A DNA stretch of 64,000 nt from Gilvimarinus gilvus (GCF_030518155.1 NZ_JAULRU010000577.1:1-64000), one strand, 5' to 3'. Shown: positions 47,445 to 56,980, counted from the stretch's first letter. Numbers and translations are program-made. The notes: generated from the letters alone by a model not told the origin.

Positions 47445-50400
47445 ATGAACATTTCCAAATTTTTTGTAGACCGCCCTATTTTTGCGGGCGTTCTCTCGTT
47501 GATGATTTTTATCGCGGGTTTCCTGGCTCTGTTTGAACTGCCAGTAACCGAGTATCCTGAAGTGTCACCGCCCTCAGTGGTGGTCAGCGCCTCATACCCG
47601 GGCGCCAATCCAAGAGTTATTGCTGAAACCGTCGCGACACCGCTAGAGGAACAAATGAGTGGTGTCGAAAATATGCTGTACATGCACTCGCAGGCCACCG
47701 CAGACGGACGTTTAGCCTTAACCGTTACGTTTGCAATTGGCACCGATCCTGACCTTGCCCAGCAGCTGGTACAAAATAGAGTGTCGCGCGCTTTGCCACG
47801 CCTGCCGGAAGTGACCCGACAACTGGGGGTCACCGTTGTTAAGAGCTCACCCGACCTTACCTTGGTTGTGCATTTGCTATCACCTGACAACCGCTATGAT
47901 GATTTGTACCTTCGCAACTATGCGCACATGAACATCAAGGATGAACTGGCAAAAGTGCCCGGGGTAGGCATGGTTAATATGTGGGGCTCCGGAGATTACG
48001 CCATGCGCGTTTGGCTCAACCCCGATAAAATTGCCGAGCGCGGTTTGAGCGCGCGCAATATTGTGAACGCTATACGCGAGCAAAACGTGCAAGTGGCGGC
48101 CGGTATTATTGGTGGCGCCCCGATCAGTGAAGCGATTGAAGTACAGCGCCCAATTAATGCCAAAGGGCGACTGCAGTCTCCGCAAGAGTTCAGCGATATA
48201 ATCATTCGAGCCGGCAGCAACGGCGAAATCACCCGCTTAAGCGATGTCGCCAGAGTTGAGCTTGCCTCCTCCGCGTATAACCTCAACTCCATGCTGGACA
48301 ACAAATCCGCCGTAGCCATAGGTTTGTTTCAAAGTCCCGGCGCCAACGCCATTGAGATTTCCAACAACACTCGCGCAAAAATGGCCGAGCTGAAAAGTAT
48401 GTTTCCTGACGGCGTAGATTACGAAGTGGTTTACGACCCGACAGTATTTGTCAAAGGCTCTATTGAGGCAGTGGTTAAAACGTTACTGGAAGCTTTGCTG
48501 TTGGTGGTCATTGTCGTGGTGGTATTTTTACAAACCTGGCGCGCTTCGATCATACCACTACTCGCCGTACCTGTTTCTATTGTGGGTACCTTTGCATTAA
48601 TGCATGTGTTTGGTTTTTCCATCAATACCCTATCACTGTTTGGCTTAGTGCTGTCCATAGGGATTGTGGTGGATGACGCCATTGTAGTTGTGGAAAATGT
48701 TGAAAGGAATATCGAGGAAGGATTAACCCCGCTTGCCGCGACCTACAAAGCCATGCGAGAAGTAAGCGGTCCTATTATTGCCATCTCTCTAACGCTGGTG
48801 GCAGTGTTTGTCCCCATTGCTTTTGTCAGTGGCTTAACGGGTCAATTCTACAAACAATTTGCATTGACGATTGCCATTTCCACCGTAATCTCGGCCATTA
48901 ACTCGCTGACATTGAGCCCCGCGCTTGCAGCGCTGCTGCTAAAAGACCATCGCGCACCGAAAGATTGGCTAACCCGCGTTATGGACAAGATTTTTGGTCG
49001 GTTTTTTAGTGGATTTAATAGAGTTTTTAATAAAAGTGCAGGCAGCTACTCCACCAGCGTTGGCAAGTTATTAGGTCGTAAAACAATAACAGTAGCCGTA
49101 TACGCTGTGCTGCTTGCCGTTACCGGTATCGGCTTATCGTCTTTACCCAAGGGTTTTGTCCCGGCCCAGGATAAACAATACCTGATTGCCTTTGCACAAC
49201 TGCCCGACGGTGCCACTTTGGGTCGCACCCAAAGCGTCATCAGGGAAATGGGGGAAATAGCACTGGCCGAACCCGGTGTTGCCAATGCGGTGCAATTTCC
49301 GGGTCTTTCCGTTAACGGTTTTACCAACAGTGCCAGCGCGGGCATTGTATTTGTACCTCTGGATCCGTTCGATGATCGCACCAGCGGCGATTTGTCCGCT
49401 GGGGCAATAGCACAAAAATTGCAAATGAAGTTCGCCGCTATTGAAGAGGCGTTTATTGCCATCTTTCCGCCGCCACCGGTGCGAGGTCTCGGTACCACAG
49501 GCGGTTTCAAGTTACAAATTGAGGATCGCGCAGACTTAGGCTACGAAGCGCTGGCCGACGTGGTAAACCAAGTCACAATGAAAGCCTGGCAACGCCCCGA
49601 GCTGGCCAGCGTGTACTCTAACTACAAAATTAACGTGCCTCAGCTATATGCCGATCTGGATCGAACCAAGGCCAAACAACTCGGGCTAAACATTGACGAA
49701 ATTTTCGACACCATGCAAATATATTTAGGGTCACTATACGTCAATGACTTCAACCAATTTGGTCGAACCTATCAGGTGATTGCCCAGGCCGATGCTCGCT
49801 TTCGAGCCACAACCGAAGATGCGCTGAAATTAAAAGTTCGCAATCAAAACGGTCAAATGGTTCCGCTAGGTAGTGTCGTGCAAATGCAGGAAAGCTACGG
49901 ACCGGAAAGTGCCAGTCACTATAACGGCTACCTCGCAGCCGACTTAAATGGTGATGCTGCTCCGGGCTACTCCAGCGGCGAAGCGCAAGATGCCATCAGT
50001 GAGATTCTGGCCGAAACGCTGCCACCCGGAATGGCCTTTGAGTGGACCGACCTCACTTTTCAACAGGTGCTGTCCGGTAACACGGCCATTTATATTTTTC
50101 CGCTGTGTTTATTATTGGTCTACTTAGTGTTGGCTGCACAATATGAGTCACTCGCTCTGCCGCTTGCAGTGATTGCCATTGTGCCCTTATCGGTGCTCGC
50201 CGCGGTGACCGGCATATGGATTACAGGAGGCGACAACAATATTTTCACCCAGATTAGCCTGTTCGTGCTTGCAGGGCTCGCCAGCAAAAATGCCATCTTA
50301 ATTGTGGAGTTTGCGCGGGACCTGGAGCGCCAGGGCATGCCGACCTATCAGGCGGCCATCAATGCATCAAGGTTGCGTCTGCGCCCCATATTGATGACAT

Positions 50401-50645
50401 CGTTCGCCTTTATTATGGGGGTTGTGCCCTTAGTGCTGTCTACCGGCGCCGGCGCTGAAATGCGCAATGTTATGGGTATCGCCGTATTCTCAGGCATGCT
50501 GGGAGTGACCTTTTTTGGCTTGATTTTTACCCCGATTTTTTACGTGTTGGTGCGTAAGCTTGAACGACCAGAAAAGTACCTGTTGCCCGAATACAGCACG
50601 ATCGCACGCACATCGAGTACCACGAAACAGCCAAGCGAGGTATAG
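47445..50645 (+). CDS. RND efflux transporter, HAE1 (MexF/AcrB-like) family
   Basis: 1066 residues, the inner-membrane pump of a tripartite exporter. N-terminal MNISKFFVDRPIFAGVLSLMIFIAGF is typical; the proton-relay aspartates are in TM4 (GIVVDDAIVVVENVERN), and the sequence shows the internal duplication with two porter halves and twelve membrane segments. Follows the adaptor by 31 bases. A decayed outer-membrane factor lies immediately after. Confidence 0.95.
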   Translation: MNISKFFVDRPIFAGVLSLMIFIAGFLALFELPVTEYPEVSPPSVVVSASYPGANPRVIAETVATPLEEQMSGVENMLYMHSQATADGRLALTVTFAIGTDPDLAQQLVQNRVSRALPRLPEVTRQLGVTVVKSSPDLTLVVHLLSPDNRYDDLYLRNYAHMNIKDELAKVPGVGMVNMWGSGDYAMRVWLNPDKIAERGLSARNIVNAIREQNVQVAAGIIGGAPISEAIEVQRPINAKGRLQSPQEFSDIIIRAGSNGEITRLSDVARVELASSAYNLNSMLDNKSAVAIGLFQSPGANAIEISNNTRAKMAELKSMFPDGVDYEVVYDPTVFVKGSIEAVVKTLLEALLLVVIVVVVFLQTWRASIIPLLAVPVSIVGTFALMHVFGFSINTLSLFGLVLSIGIVVDDAIVVVENVERNIEEGLTPLAATYKAMREVSGPIIAISLTLVAVFVPIAFVSGLTGQFYKQFALTIAISTVISAINSLTLSPALAALLLKDHRAPKDWLTRVMDKIFGRFFSGFNRVFNKSAGSYSTSVGKLLGRKTITVAVYAVLLAVTGIGLSSLPKGFVPAQDKQYLIAFAQLPDGATLGRTQSVIREMGEIALAEPGVANAVQFPGLSVNGFTNSASAGIVFVPLDPFDDRTSGDLSAGAIAQKLQMKFAAIEEAFIAIFPPPPVRGLGTTGGFKLQIEDRADLGYEALADVVNQVTMKAWQRPELASVYSNYKINVPQLYADLDRTKAKQLGLNIDEIFDTMQIYLGSLYVNDFNQFGRTYQVIAQADARFRATTEDALKLKVRNQNGQMVPLGSVVQMQESYGPESASHYNGYLAADLNGDAAPGYSSGEAQDAISEILAETLPPGMAFEWTDLTFQQVLSGNTAIYIFPLCLLLVYLVLAAQYESLALPLAVIAIVPLSVLAAVTGIWITGGDNNIFTQISLFVLAGLASKNAILIVEFARDLERQGMPTYQAAINASRLRLRPILMTSFAFIMGVVPLVLSTGAGAEMRNVMGIAVFSGMLGVTFFGLIFTPIFYVLVRKLERPEKYLLPEYSTIARTSSTTKQPSEV

Positions 50646-50648
50646 CGA

Positions 50649-50835
50649 ATTAGGAAATTTTCCTTCACAGCCATATCCGCCGCGATGCTGCTTACTAGCT
50701 GCGCGAATTATCGCGCAGTTAGCGCAAAGTGAAACGCAGCTACTTATTGCTCTGGTCGCGATTTATAAAAGCCTGGCAGGTGGCTTGAGCTCGCCCCAAG
50801 ACTCCCAGATGGCCTCTCTGGCGCTGGCCCCATAA
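50649..50835 (+). pseudogene. remnant of an outer-membrane efflux lipoprotein gene (OprM/NodT type)
   Basis: Four bases after the pump stop codon, a frame starting at ATT (50649; GAGG is 8 bases upstream, so it may be a mutated ATG) encodes RKFSFTAISAAMLLTSCANYRAV, a lipoprotein signal with lipobox LTSC, then stops. In the next frame from 50713 comes LAQSETQLLIALVAIYKSLAGGL, which looks like the C-terminal end of OprM-type channels (usually ending VALYKALGGGW). About 1.3 kb of middle has been lost, with a frameshift at the join. A CTGCGCGA/TCGCGCAG hairpin (50699-50718) sits on the junction. Confidence 0.7.
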
Positions 50836-50914
50836 TACCTGGTTTTTCACCTAAGGTTTGACCAGGCAACAGAAAACACTGGCCAAACCTGAAGTGACGT
50901 GCCACTGTTTAATA

Positions 50915-51502
50915 TCAGTCTTCACGTAGCCAGCCTAGTGCCAGTGCCCGCGAAATTTCGCGCATCATCCAATCGTGTATGTCAGGGAAGTCTGCCTCGA
51001 TAAAAGCCAATACGGACTTGACTTGCGCCGCCGTAATACCATGCTCTCGCCAGGGGTAACCTTGATGCTGGAGGTTAAGTAAAAACGGCAGCAATCGATC
51101 GGCGACTTTAAGCAATTTTGCCTCCCGCGAGCTCCCCTCTTCCTGCTCTCGCCAAAGAGCGTCAAGTTCGCACGGTAATGCCGGAAATTCACTTGCCAGG
51201 CGAGTGATGCAGCTCGCCTCCTTGTCTGCAGCTTGTGCACGGCTGGCTGAATAGAGAAAAGTATCACCGCCGTCGATTTCACCAAGATCGTGCAACAAAG
51301 CCATTTGCAATAATTTGGTCATATTAACGGCAATGTCGAATTGCTCTGCAATCACCCAACAGGCCATCGCCAGGTGCCAGCTGTGTTCAGCAGAGTTCTC
51401 TCTGCGGCGCTCGCCTTGGACGGTATAGGTTTGTCGCTCAACACCCCGCAACTTTTCAATTTCCAATAACGCTTGGGTAATTTGCTCTACTTTGTGACTC
51501 AT
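50915..51502 (-). CDS. HD-domain hydrolase (YfbR-like / HD_3 family)
   Basis: 195 residues from the ATG at 51502 (MSHKVEQITQALLEIEKLRGVERQTY), the usual family start. The HD motif is LLHDLGEIDGGDTFLY and the first histidine is in ENSAEHSWHLAMACW. Members hydrolyse nucleoside monophosphates; the substrate is not known here. The frame extends to 51556 with no better start. The RBS is weak. Confidence 0.82.
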   Translation of the reverse strand: MSHKVEQITQALLEIEKLRGVERQTYTVQGERRRENSAEHSWHLAMACWVIAEQFDIAVNMTKLLQMALLHDLGEIDGGDTFLYSASRAQAADKEASCITRLASEFPALPCELDALWREQEEGSSREAKLLKVADRLLPFLLNLQHQGYPWREHGITAAQVKSVLAFIEADFPDIHDWMMREISRALALGWLRED

Positions 51503-51704
51503 AACTGATTTCGGCTCCAACTGAGTGCGAGGCATCATCCATTGCCAGCTAAGCAAAAAGAGTAGGACTCTTTTTCAAAGACATGCATTCGATCGCAGCC
51601 AACGCGTTTAAGTAATCACGGCACAAATACTGCTGTCAGTATAGAACCTTAACTGCTCACTTTGTTATGGAATTGATACCGGCCTGTGCCAATAAGGAAT
51701 CCCC
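51503..51704. other. intergenic stretch between the HD gene and the SBP fragment
   Basis: No RNA gene or convincing ORF seen. It should hold the HD-gene promoter reading left. Right of it lies the fragment at 51705, and beyond that the terminator at 51855. Confidence 0.35.
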
Positions 51705-51830
51705 ATGGGGCGAACCCACCCTCAGGTCAGAGCATTCTTGCCAACCATTCGATCCGGACTGTCTGCACTGCGAGAACGCGGCGCCATTACCCGCGCCTAT
51801 CAACAAGCAGACTTTTTAACTCACAAACCG
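51705..51830 (+). pseudogene. C-terminal fragment of a solute-binding-like protein
   Basis: The frame from ATG 51705 reads THPQVRAFLPTIRSGLSALRERGAITRAYQQADFLTH. This aligns with the C-terminus of the binding protein at 56071 (NHPDANAYFQALQTGI then RHLQQSGTIARAYRESGFYHP): both have HP, a hydrophobic helix, G-x-I-x-RAY and an aromatic end. Only about 40 codons remain, with a stop nine bases upstream of the ATG and AAGGA in between. Likely the decayed end of a paralogue; a translated microprotein is less likely. Confidence 0.5.
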
Positions 51831-51854
51831 AAGGCTGGCCAGTGTTGCCCGCCA

Positions 51855-51879
51855 CAAAAAAGCCGCCCGAAGGCGGCTT
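51855..51879 (-). terminator. intrinsic terminator of the heme-binding dehydrogenase-like gene
   Basis: On the minus strand AAGCCGCC, TTCG-containing loop, GGCGGCTT followed by five further T, twenty bases after the stop codon at 51899. A stable UUCG-type tetraloop. Confidence 0.87.
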
Positions 51880-51898
51880 CTAACTGACCATACTGCAA

Positions 51899-54800
51899 TT
51901 AATGCGACACGGCCTTTTCCTGTCCGCGCTGCCAGTGCAAATATTCCACTAGGTCGCGCAGTTGACCTTTGTCCAATAGCAATCCCATAGGCGGCATACC
52001 CGATGGCGAGTAACTTTGCTCGGCAATATCGGCACGAGCAATTTCCCGCGATTGCCCATCATTGGTTTTAACCGTAATCGTGGTTTCGCTTTCGGCCTCG
52101 AACAGACCGTCAACACTGGAGCCATCTTGCAAAGTTACGGTAGTACGGCCATAACCTGGCGCAATACGTGCGCCCGGCGCCACCATGGATTCCAGCAGCT
52201 GTTCACGAGTAAGTTTGCTGCCAATGTCAGTCAACTCTGGCCCCACCTTGCTGCCGCGCGGACCAATAATATGGCAACGAACACACTGCGCCGTCGAGTT
52301 GTAACTGAATATACCAAAGCCATTGCTTGCATCCCCACCTTCCAAAGCTTCAGCATACTTGGCTATTGGGTCACTCTGGTCTTTAGCCGCTTCATACTCA
52401 GCCAGCAACTGGGTTAGCTCTGGTTGAGCCGCCGCTTCAGCTGCATTAACTAACTCCAACTTAACCGCGGGAACAATATCCCCTGCCTTTAGCTTGTTAA
52501 GCTCAGCGGCCAACACCTGATAAGCCTCGGGCGCTTTAATATTGGACAAAGATTTATAAGCCGCCTGCTTTTCCCCAACCGTGCCTTCAGCCAATAGTAT
52601 TGTATGCATATCGACTTTCGTATCAATTGCTATGTCGAGATCTGGCACAATTGCTAAGGCCGCCATACGAACATCCTGCGCCTTATCGTTGAGCGCACCA
52701 TAAACAACGGCTTGCATGTCTTCGTAGCCAATTTTATGCAAGTTATTCAATGCACCGAGTCGCACTTCAGCCGCTACGTCGTCCTGCACAACCGCCACCA
52801 ATCGCTCACTGGCATCGGCAAAGCGCAGATTGCCTAGCGCATTTACCGCCGCGACCCGAACTTCTGCAGAATCATCGTTGAGCAAAGCGACATAGATATC
52901 GCCCAGTGCAGACCGGGCAACATTGCTATCACCGGTGCGCTCGCCACGATACCGACCACTGACACGATCAAACACTGATGGCGACTCCCAGAACGTCAAT
53001 GCACTCAACGCTTCTGCGCGCAGCGCTGCCGGCGCTGATACGTCGCTGGCGTACTGTGCCAAACGCTCTGCTTCAGCTTGCCCTGCGACAAAAGCATTGG
53101 CGTTGATAACGCGACGGATTAGCTCTTCATTTTGGAAGGGGGTTGCTCCTAACAATTCAGCCAAGGCGGGTAACGCCGCTTGAACAAAAAGATCATCGTT
53201 AATGGCGCGCGCCGCATTGGTCACGACAAATTGACTCGAGTCCTCAAGGAAACGGGCCAGCTCGGGGCTAGCCAGACGACGCAAAGCAACAACCGCCGCC
53301 ACCCGTAGCGCCTCGGATTCATGATCAGCCAAGTTCGCCAACGCTGATTCATTCCCAATACGGGCCAAGGCTATAGCACCGGCCTGACGCAGGTAGACAT
53401 CTTCATCATTGTTGGCCAACAGCATATCAATAATTGGGGCTGTCGCCTTGTCATTGGCGATACGCCCCAAGGCCTCAGTCGCGAAGAAACGCACGCGCGC
53501 ATTGGCATGCTGAAGATTGCCAACTAAAGCATCGATTGCCTCGGAATATTTCGCATCGCCAATAGTGCGGGCAGCCTGCGCTCGAATTTCGGGATCATCA
53601 GCTTCGAGTATTGCCAATAACGGCTTAGCTGCTGCGCTGTCTTTACGGGCAAATTGACCAATCCCCCAGATGGCGTGAATACGAACCATCTGATCTTCAC
53701 TTGCCAAAGCGCCGGCAAGCGCAGATTGCTCGCCGCGATTAACCAACTCAAACTGAGCACGTGAGCGTACACGCATATCGACGTGCCCCATTAATCCGAC
53801 CAGCTCAGGGACGGACTTTTGCGTTAGATCAGCTTGTAATAGCGCCTTGGTTTCATCACGCTGCACCTGATTGCTGCCATCGGCGTCAATTTTCCAAATG
53901 CGCCCTTTGCCATTGCGTCCCCAACCTTCAATCCAGTCACTAGTGTACAGTGCGCCATCCGGACCGATATCGAGACCAGTGCTTTGCACACCGCGCATAA
54001 ATTTCTCGTCGGTATTTAACTCAAAGCTCGCGCCATTTGGTTTCAGTGTGAATGCATTAATTCCAGAACGCGGACCGCTACCGGTATACTCAACAACGAA
54101 GAAATGATCCTTCCAGCGCTCCGACAAACCAGTACCTGGGTGATAAACCATACCAGTCGGCCCGGCGTGATAAGGCGCAACAGGCGGCAGAATATGAGCT
54201 GCTTGATTATCAAAGCGCGGCTTGTAGAACTCTTCGTCCATCCATACCTTGTAATCATTGTTCTTGGGGTCGGTATACTTACCAAACTGCCAGTTGATTC
54301 GCCAACCGCTATCGGAGCCATCCACTAAATACACCAAACGCTCGTACTCGCCCGGGTGGTCCCCGTCGTTATCTACGGTAATAAGGTTGCCGTACTTATC
54401 GAATACAAACTCATGGGTGTTGCGTACACCGTGGGCAAATATTTCAAAGTTACTGCCATCGAGCTCACTGCGCACCACGACACCGCGATTGGGATACTCA
54501 TACTGGTTACCATCGTTATCGGTGATATTGGCGCCTATGTCGCCAATCCCGTAGTAGATTCGACCGTCAGGCCCCAGGGTGACACCGGACATACCATGAC
54601 CACTAAAACCGATGTGTACGCCAAACCCATCGGACAGCTGCTGCTTATCATCCGCGACACCATCACCATTGCTGTCTTTGACCCGCCAGGCATGAGGTGC
54701 AACACCGAGAAATAACTCGTCAATTTCGTTGTGGTAATAGATACCACCCAATACGTCGGTGACCTCGCTGTTGAAATCTTCCAAAAAAGTCTCAGCTTTA

Positions 54801-55378
54801 TTCGCCGTACCGTTACCCGTCGTATCAGAAATTTTAAGTACTTCTTCTTTGACAACGGCCAGATCTTGCCAGTCATGCACGCCGTCTTTGTTGCGATCGG
54901 GCACATCCTCTTTCGTTAAGTTTTTATCAGCGCCAAAATAGTCTTTTAAGAAGGCACGACGGTCTTCTACCGAGGTCATTGCCTGCGAAGGGGTTAGCCA
55001 GTGCGGATAGGGACGAATATCAAACTCGGAATTGTTACTGCGGTGGGTAATCGCAACCCAAGCATTTCCGTCATAATCCATACTTAAGGCAACGGGGTCA
55101 GCCAACAGTTTTTCGGAAGCCCATATCTGCATATTGATACCATCTGCCAGCTCCAAGCTGGTTTGGCTGGTAATGCGCTTGGCTTGTTTGGCTGCCTCGC
55201 TGTCAGACACTTGCTTCACTTTGGGGGCAAGAGTTGCCTCTGCAGGGCTTGCCGGCTGCTGATTGGCCACCTTTTGATCGGCGGACTCTTCCTGCTTAGC
55301 ACAAGCCGTTAAGGCTATGCACATAGCTAAAGTTGAAACGCGGAAACTCAAAGTCGCGCTCTTGGTAAAATTCATCAT
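51899..55378 (-). CDS. PVC-type dehydrogenase-like lipoprotein with HEAT repeats and cytochrome c motif
   Basis: About 1159 residues from an ATG pair at 55378/55375. Lipoprotein signal (ALTAC, C26). A beta-propeller dehydrogenase-like domain follows (about 70-500; DMDYDGNAWVAITHRS, GFSGHGMSGVTLGPDGRIYYGIGDIG, RNTHEFVFDKYGNLITVDNDGDH), then HEAT repeats (about 520-950; VRSRAQFELVNRG, VRFFATEALGRIAND), then a C-terminal heme domain with CVRCH (CxxCH) in NSTAQCVRCHIIGPRGSKVGPELTDIGSKLTREQLLESM. This matches the membrane-bound dehydrogenase/heme-binding families abundant in Planctomycetes and Verrucomicrobia. Probably oxidises a sugar or related compound in the periplasm; the substrate is unknown. 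Confidence 0.85.
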   Translation of the reverse strand: MMNFTKSATLSFRVSTLAMCIALTACAKQEESADQKVANQQPASPAEATLAPKVKQVSDSEAAKQAKRITSQTSLELADGINMQIWASEKLLADPVALSMDYDGNAWVAITHRSNNSEFDIRPYPHWLTPSQAMTSVEDRRAFLKDYFGADKNLTKEDVPDRNKDGVHDWQDLAVVKEEVLKISDTTGNGTANKAETFLEDFNSEVTDVLGGIYYHNEIDELFLGVAPHAWRVKDSNGDGVADDKQQLSDGFGVHIGFSGHGMSGVTLGPDGRIYYGIGDIGANITDNDGNQYEYPNRGVVVRSELDGSNFEIFAHGVRNTHEFVFDKYGNLITVDNDGDHPGEYERLVYLVDGSDSGWRINWQFGKYTDPKNNDYKVWMDEEFYKPRFDNQAAHILPPVAPYHAGPTGMVYHPGTGLSERWKDHFFVVEYTGSGPRSGINAFTLKPNGASFELNTDEKFMRGVQSTGLDIGPDGALYTSDWIEGWGRNGKGRIWKIDADGSNQVQRDETKALLQADLTQKSVPELVGLMGHVDMRVRSRAQFELVNRGEQSALAGALASEDQMVRIHAIWGIGQFARKDSAAAKPLLAILEADDPEIRAQAARTIGDAKYSEAIDALVGNLQHANARVRFFATEALGRIANDKATAPIIDMLLANNDEDVYLRQAGAIALARIGNESALANLADHESEALRVAAVVALRRLASPELARFLEDSSQFVVTNAARAINDDLFVQAALPALAELLGATPFQNEELIRRVINANAFVAGQAEAERLAQYASDVSAPAALRAEALSALTFWESPSVFDRVSGRYRGERTGDSNVARSALGDIYVALLNDDSAEVRVAAVNALGNLRFADASERLVAVVQDDVAAEVRLGALNNLHKIGYEDMQAVVYGALNDKAQDVRMAALAIVPDLDIAIDTKVDMHTILLAEGTVGEKQAAYKSLSNIKAPEAYQVLAAELNKLKAGDIVPAVKLELVNAAEAAAQPELTQLLAEYEAAKDQSDPIAKYAEALEGGDASNGFGIFSYNSTAQCVRCHIIGPRGSKVGPELTDIGSKLTREQLLESMVAPGARIAPGYGRTTVTLQDGSSVDGLFEAESETTITVKTNDGQSREIARADIAEQSYSPSGMPPMGLLLDKGQLRDLVEYLHWQRGQEKAVSH

Positions 55379-55671
55379 AGGCTTCACAATTATCGTTATA
55401 TGTACGAGAGGGTCGCAGTTTACAGTCAATATTAAGATGTCAAAGTCAGCGAAGTATAAATCAGGCGTTAACACGCGCAAGTAAAGTAGTGTTTTTAAGC
55501 CTTAAGCAGTCATTGCACTAATTTGGGCATGCCTGGCGGGCACGCGACCTAAAATATAGCACCTCTAGCCAACAATGGGGCAAATTGACGTTTTAAATGG
55601 CTCCACGTGTTGGCGGATTTCTTGCACGCAAGGTAGGCTCAAATCAACCTATCTGCTGCCTGAGGGTCCGT

Positions 55672-56025
55672 ATGCAATACAGCAAGCCCATGATAGACAT
55701 TATTTTAGAGCTGCGCCGTCGAGTTCCCTCCAACCTTAAACCCGGGATCAAACTTGCCAACCCTGACGTATTGAACGAGCTCATCGCCCACTACCCAGCC
55801 TCGAGCGATAACGTCTCGCGAGCACTGATCAAGGAACTGCTCATGATGGCGGGCGATGATTGGCTCATCCGACTGGAAAAACCAGTGCAATCAGAGGGGC
55901 CAAAGCCGCAAGTCAAGGTATACCGCGGTCAGGTAAGATTAGAAGAGGCCAAACCTGCCCCCAACCCCACTGCACAAAGCCCGAAGAAGACACGTGTCTA
56001 CCGAGGCCAAGTCATCAACTACTGA
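55672..56025 (+). CDS. small hypothetical protein with duplicated VYRGQV motif
   Basis: 117 residues from the ATG at 55672 (GAGGGTCC just before it); the open frame to 55597 lacks support. A helical N-terminal part (MQYSKPMIDIILELRRRVPSNLKPGIKLANPDVLNELIAHY, then LIKELLMMAGDDWLIRLEKP) is followed by a low-complexity tail with two copies of VYRGQV (KVYRGQVRLEE and RVYRGQVINY) separated by a Pro/Ala/Lys linker. The same short YRG-type motif occurs in other small proteins, but I cannot name a family with confidence. No signal or membrane segment. Followed after 45 bases by the binding protein. Confidence 0.65.
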   Translation: MQYSKPMIDIILELRRRVPSNLKPGIKLANPDVLNELIAHYPASSDNVSRALIKELLMMAGDDWLIRLEKPVQSEGPKPQVKVYRGQVRLEEAKPAPNPTAQSPKKTRVYRGQVINY

Positions 56026-56070
56026 TTAGGGCTACAATTGGCTATGTAACTCACTCCTGGATTATGACTG

Positions 56071-56976
56071 GTGCCAATATTTTCGTCACGTCGCCAAAGG
56101 TTGTTAACAGCATGGGCACTCGCGATTGCGATGTGTTTGCTGGCGCTGCCGCTATACGCCGCACCTTTGCGGGTAACCGCAACTCCCGACATATTGGATG
56201 ATTATGAAGTGTTTATGGACGGACGCCGGGTTGAAGATGTGAATTATTATGGCGGCGCCGGCGCCAGACGCGATGTTATTGAGTTGCTGCTGCTGCAAAA
56301 AGCGCTAAAACTCGGAGGGTTTGAGAAGGAGCTTACTTTTATCCCCGAGCAAAATTACCGGCGCACACTCTATCGTGTGGCCGCGGGCGAGCTGATCAGC
56401 TCAGGTGCACTGGTTTGGCTGGAAGATACTCGCCCCATAGCAGAGGATGTCAGGGTGAGTTCGGCTGTCGTTCGCAATGGCAATTTCAAAGTTGGCTTAT
56501 ATACGTCAGCCGACAACAAAACGGCTTTGGCCACCACTTTCGCCAACCTCAACCGTTTGAGCGCGGTCAGCAATGCCAACTGGAAGACAGATATCAATAC
56601 ACTCGAAATACTGGGTTTTGAGCGGATTTATTTAGCCAACAGCTGGATATCAATGGTGAAAATGCTGGCTGCACAGCGCGCGGATGTCACACTCGCGCCC
56701 TTTCAGCCCGGCGATTCTATGGCAATCCGTCAACAGGAAGGCGTTTTGATTCCTATACCCGGAATTAAAATAGCCTTGAAAGGAAGCCGGCACTGGGTTG
56801 TGAGTCGAAATCACCCCGATGCAAATGCTTATTTTCAAGCTTTGCAAACAGGAATTCGGCACTTACAGCAAAGCGGGACCATCGCGCGTGCATACCGCGA
56901 AAGCGGTTTTTATCACCCTCAAGTCAAGCAATGGCGAACCCTTAATGCCCCCGCCATTACACCTACTGCGCCTTAG
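56071..56976 (+). CDS. periplasmic solute-binding-like protein
   Basis: 301 residues from a GTG at 56071; signal peptide (RRQRLLTAWALAIAMCLLALPLYA). The mature part starts APLRVTATPDILDDYEVFMD and looks like a type 2 periplasmic binding fold (two beta/alpha lobes; WISMVKMLAAQRADVTLAPFQPG near 190-215). It ends with RHLQQSGTIARAYRESGFYHPQVKQW. No transporter permease or ATPase is nearby, so it may be a stand-alone sensor or a domain recruited by another system. The RBS of the GTG is weak, so the start is uncertain. Confidence 0.6.
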   Translation: MPIFSSRRQRLLTAWALAIAMCLLALPLYAAPLRVTATPDILDDYEVFMDGRRVEDVNYYGGAGARRDVIELLLLQKALKLGGFEKELTFIPEQNYRRTLYRVAAGELISSGALVWLEDTRPIAEDVRVSSAVVRNGNFKVGLYTSADNKTALATTFANLNRLSAVSNANWKTDINTLEILGFERIYLANSWISMVKMLAAQRADVTLAPFQPGDSMAIRQQEGVLIPIPGIKIALKGSRHWVVSRNHPDANAYFQALQTGIRHLQQSGTIARAYRESGFYHPQVKQWRTLNAPAITPTAP

Positions 56977-56980
56977 AAGC

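Noticed and set aside
50560-50835. Plus-strand frame continuing from inside the pump gene to 50835
   Set aside because: Not a gene as such: its 5' part is out of frame within the pump; only its end (from about 50713) is meaningful as the efflux-channel remnant.
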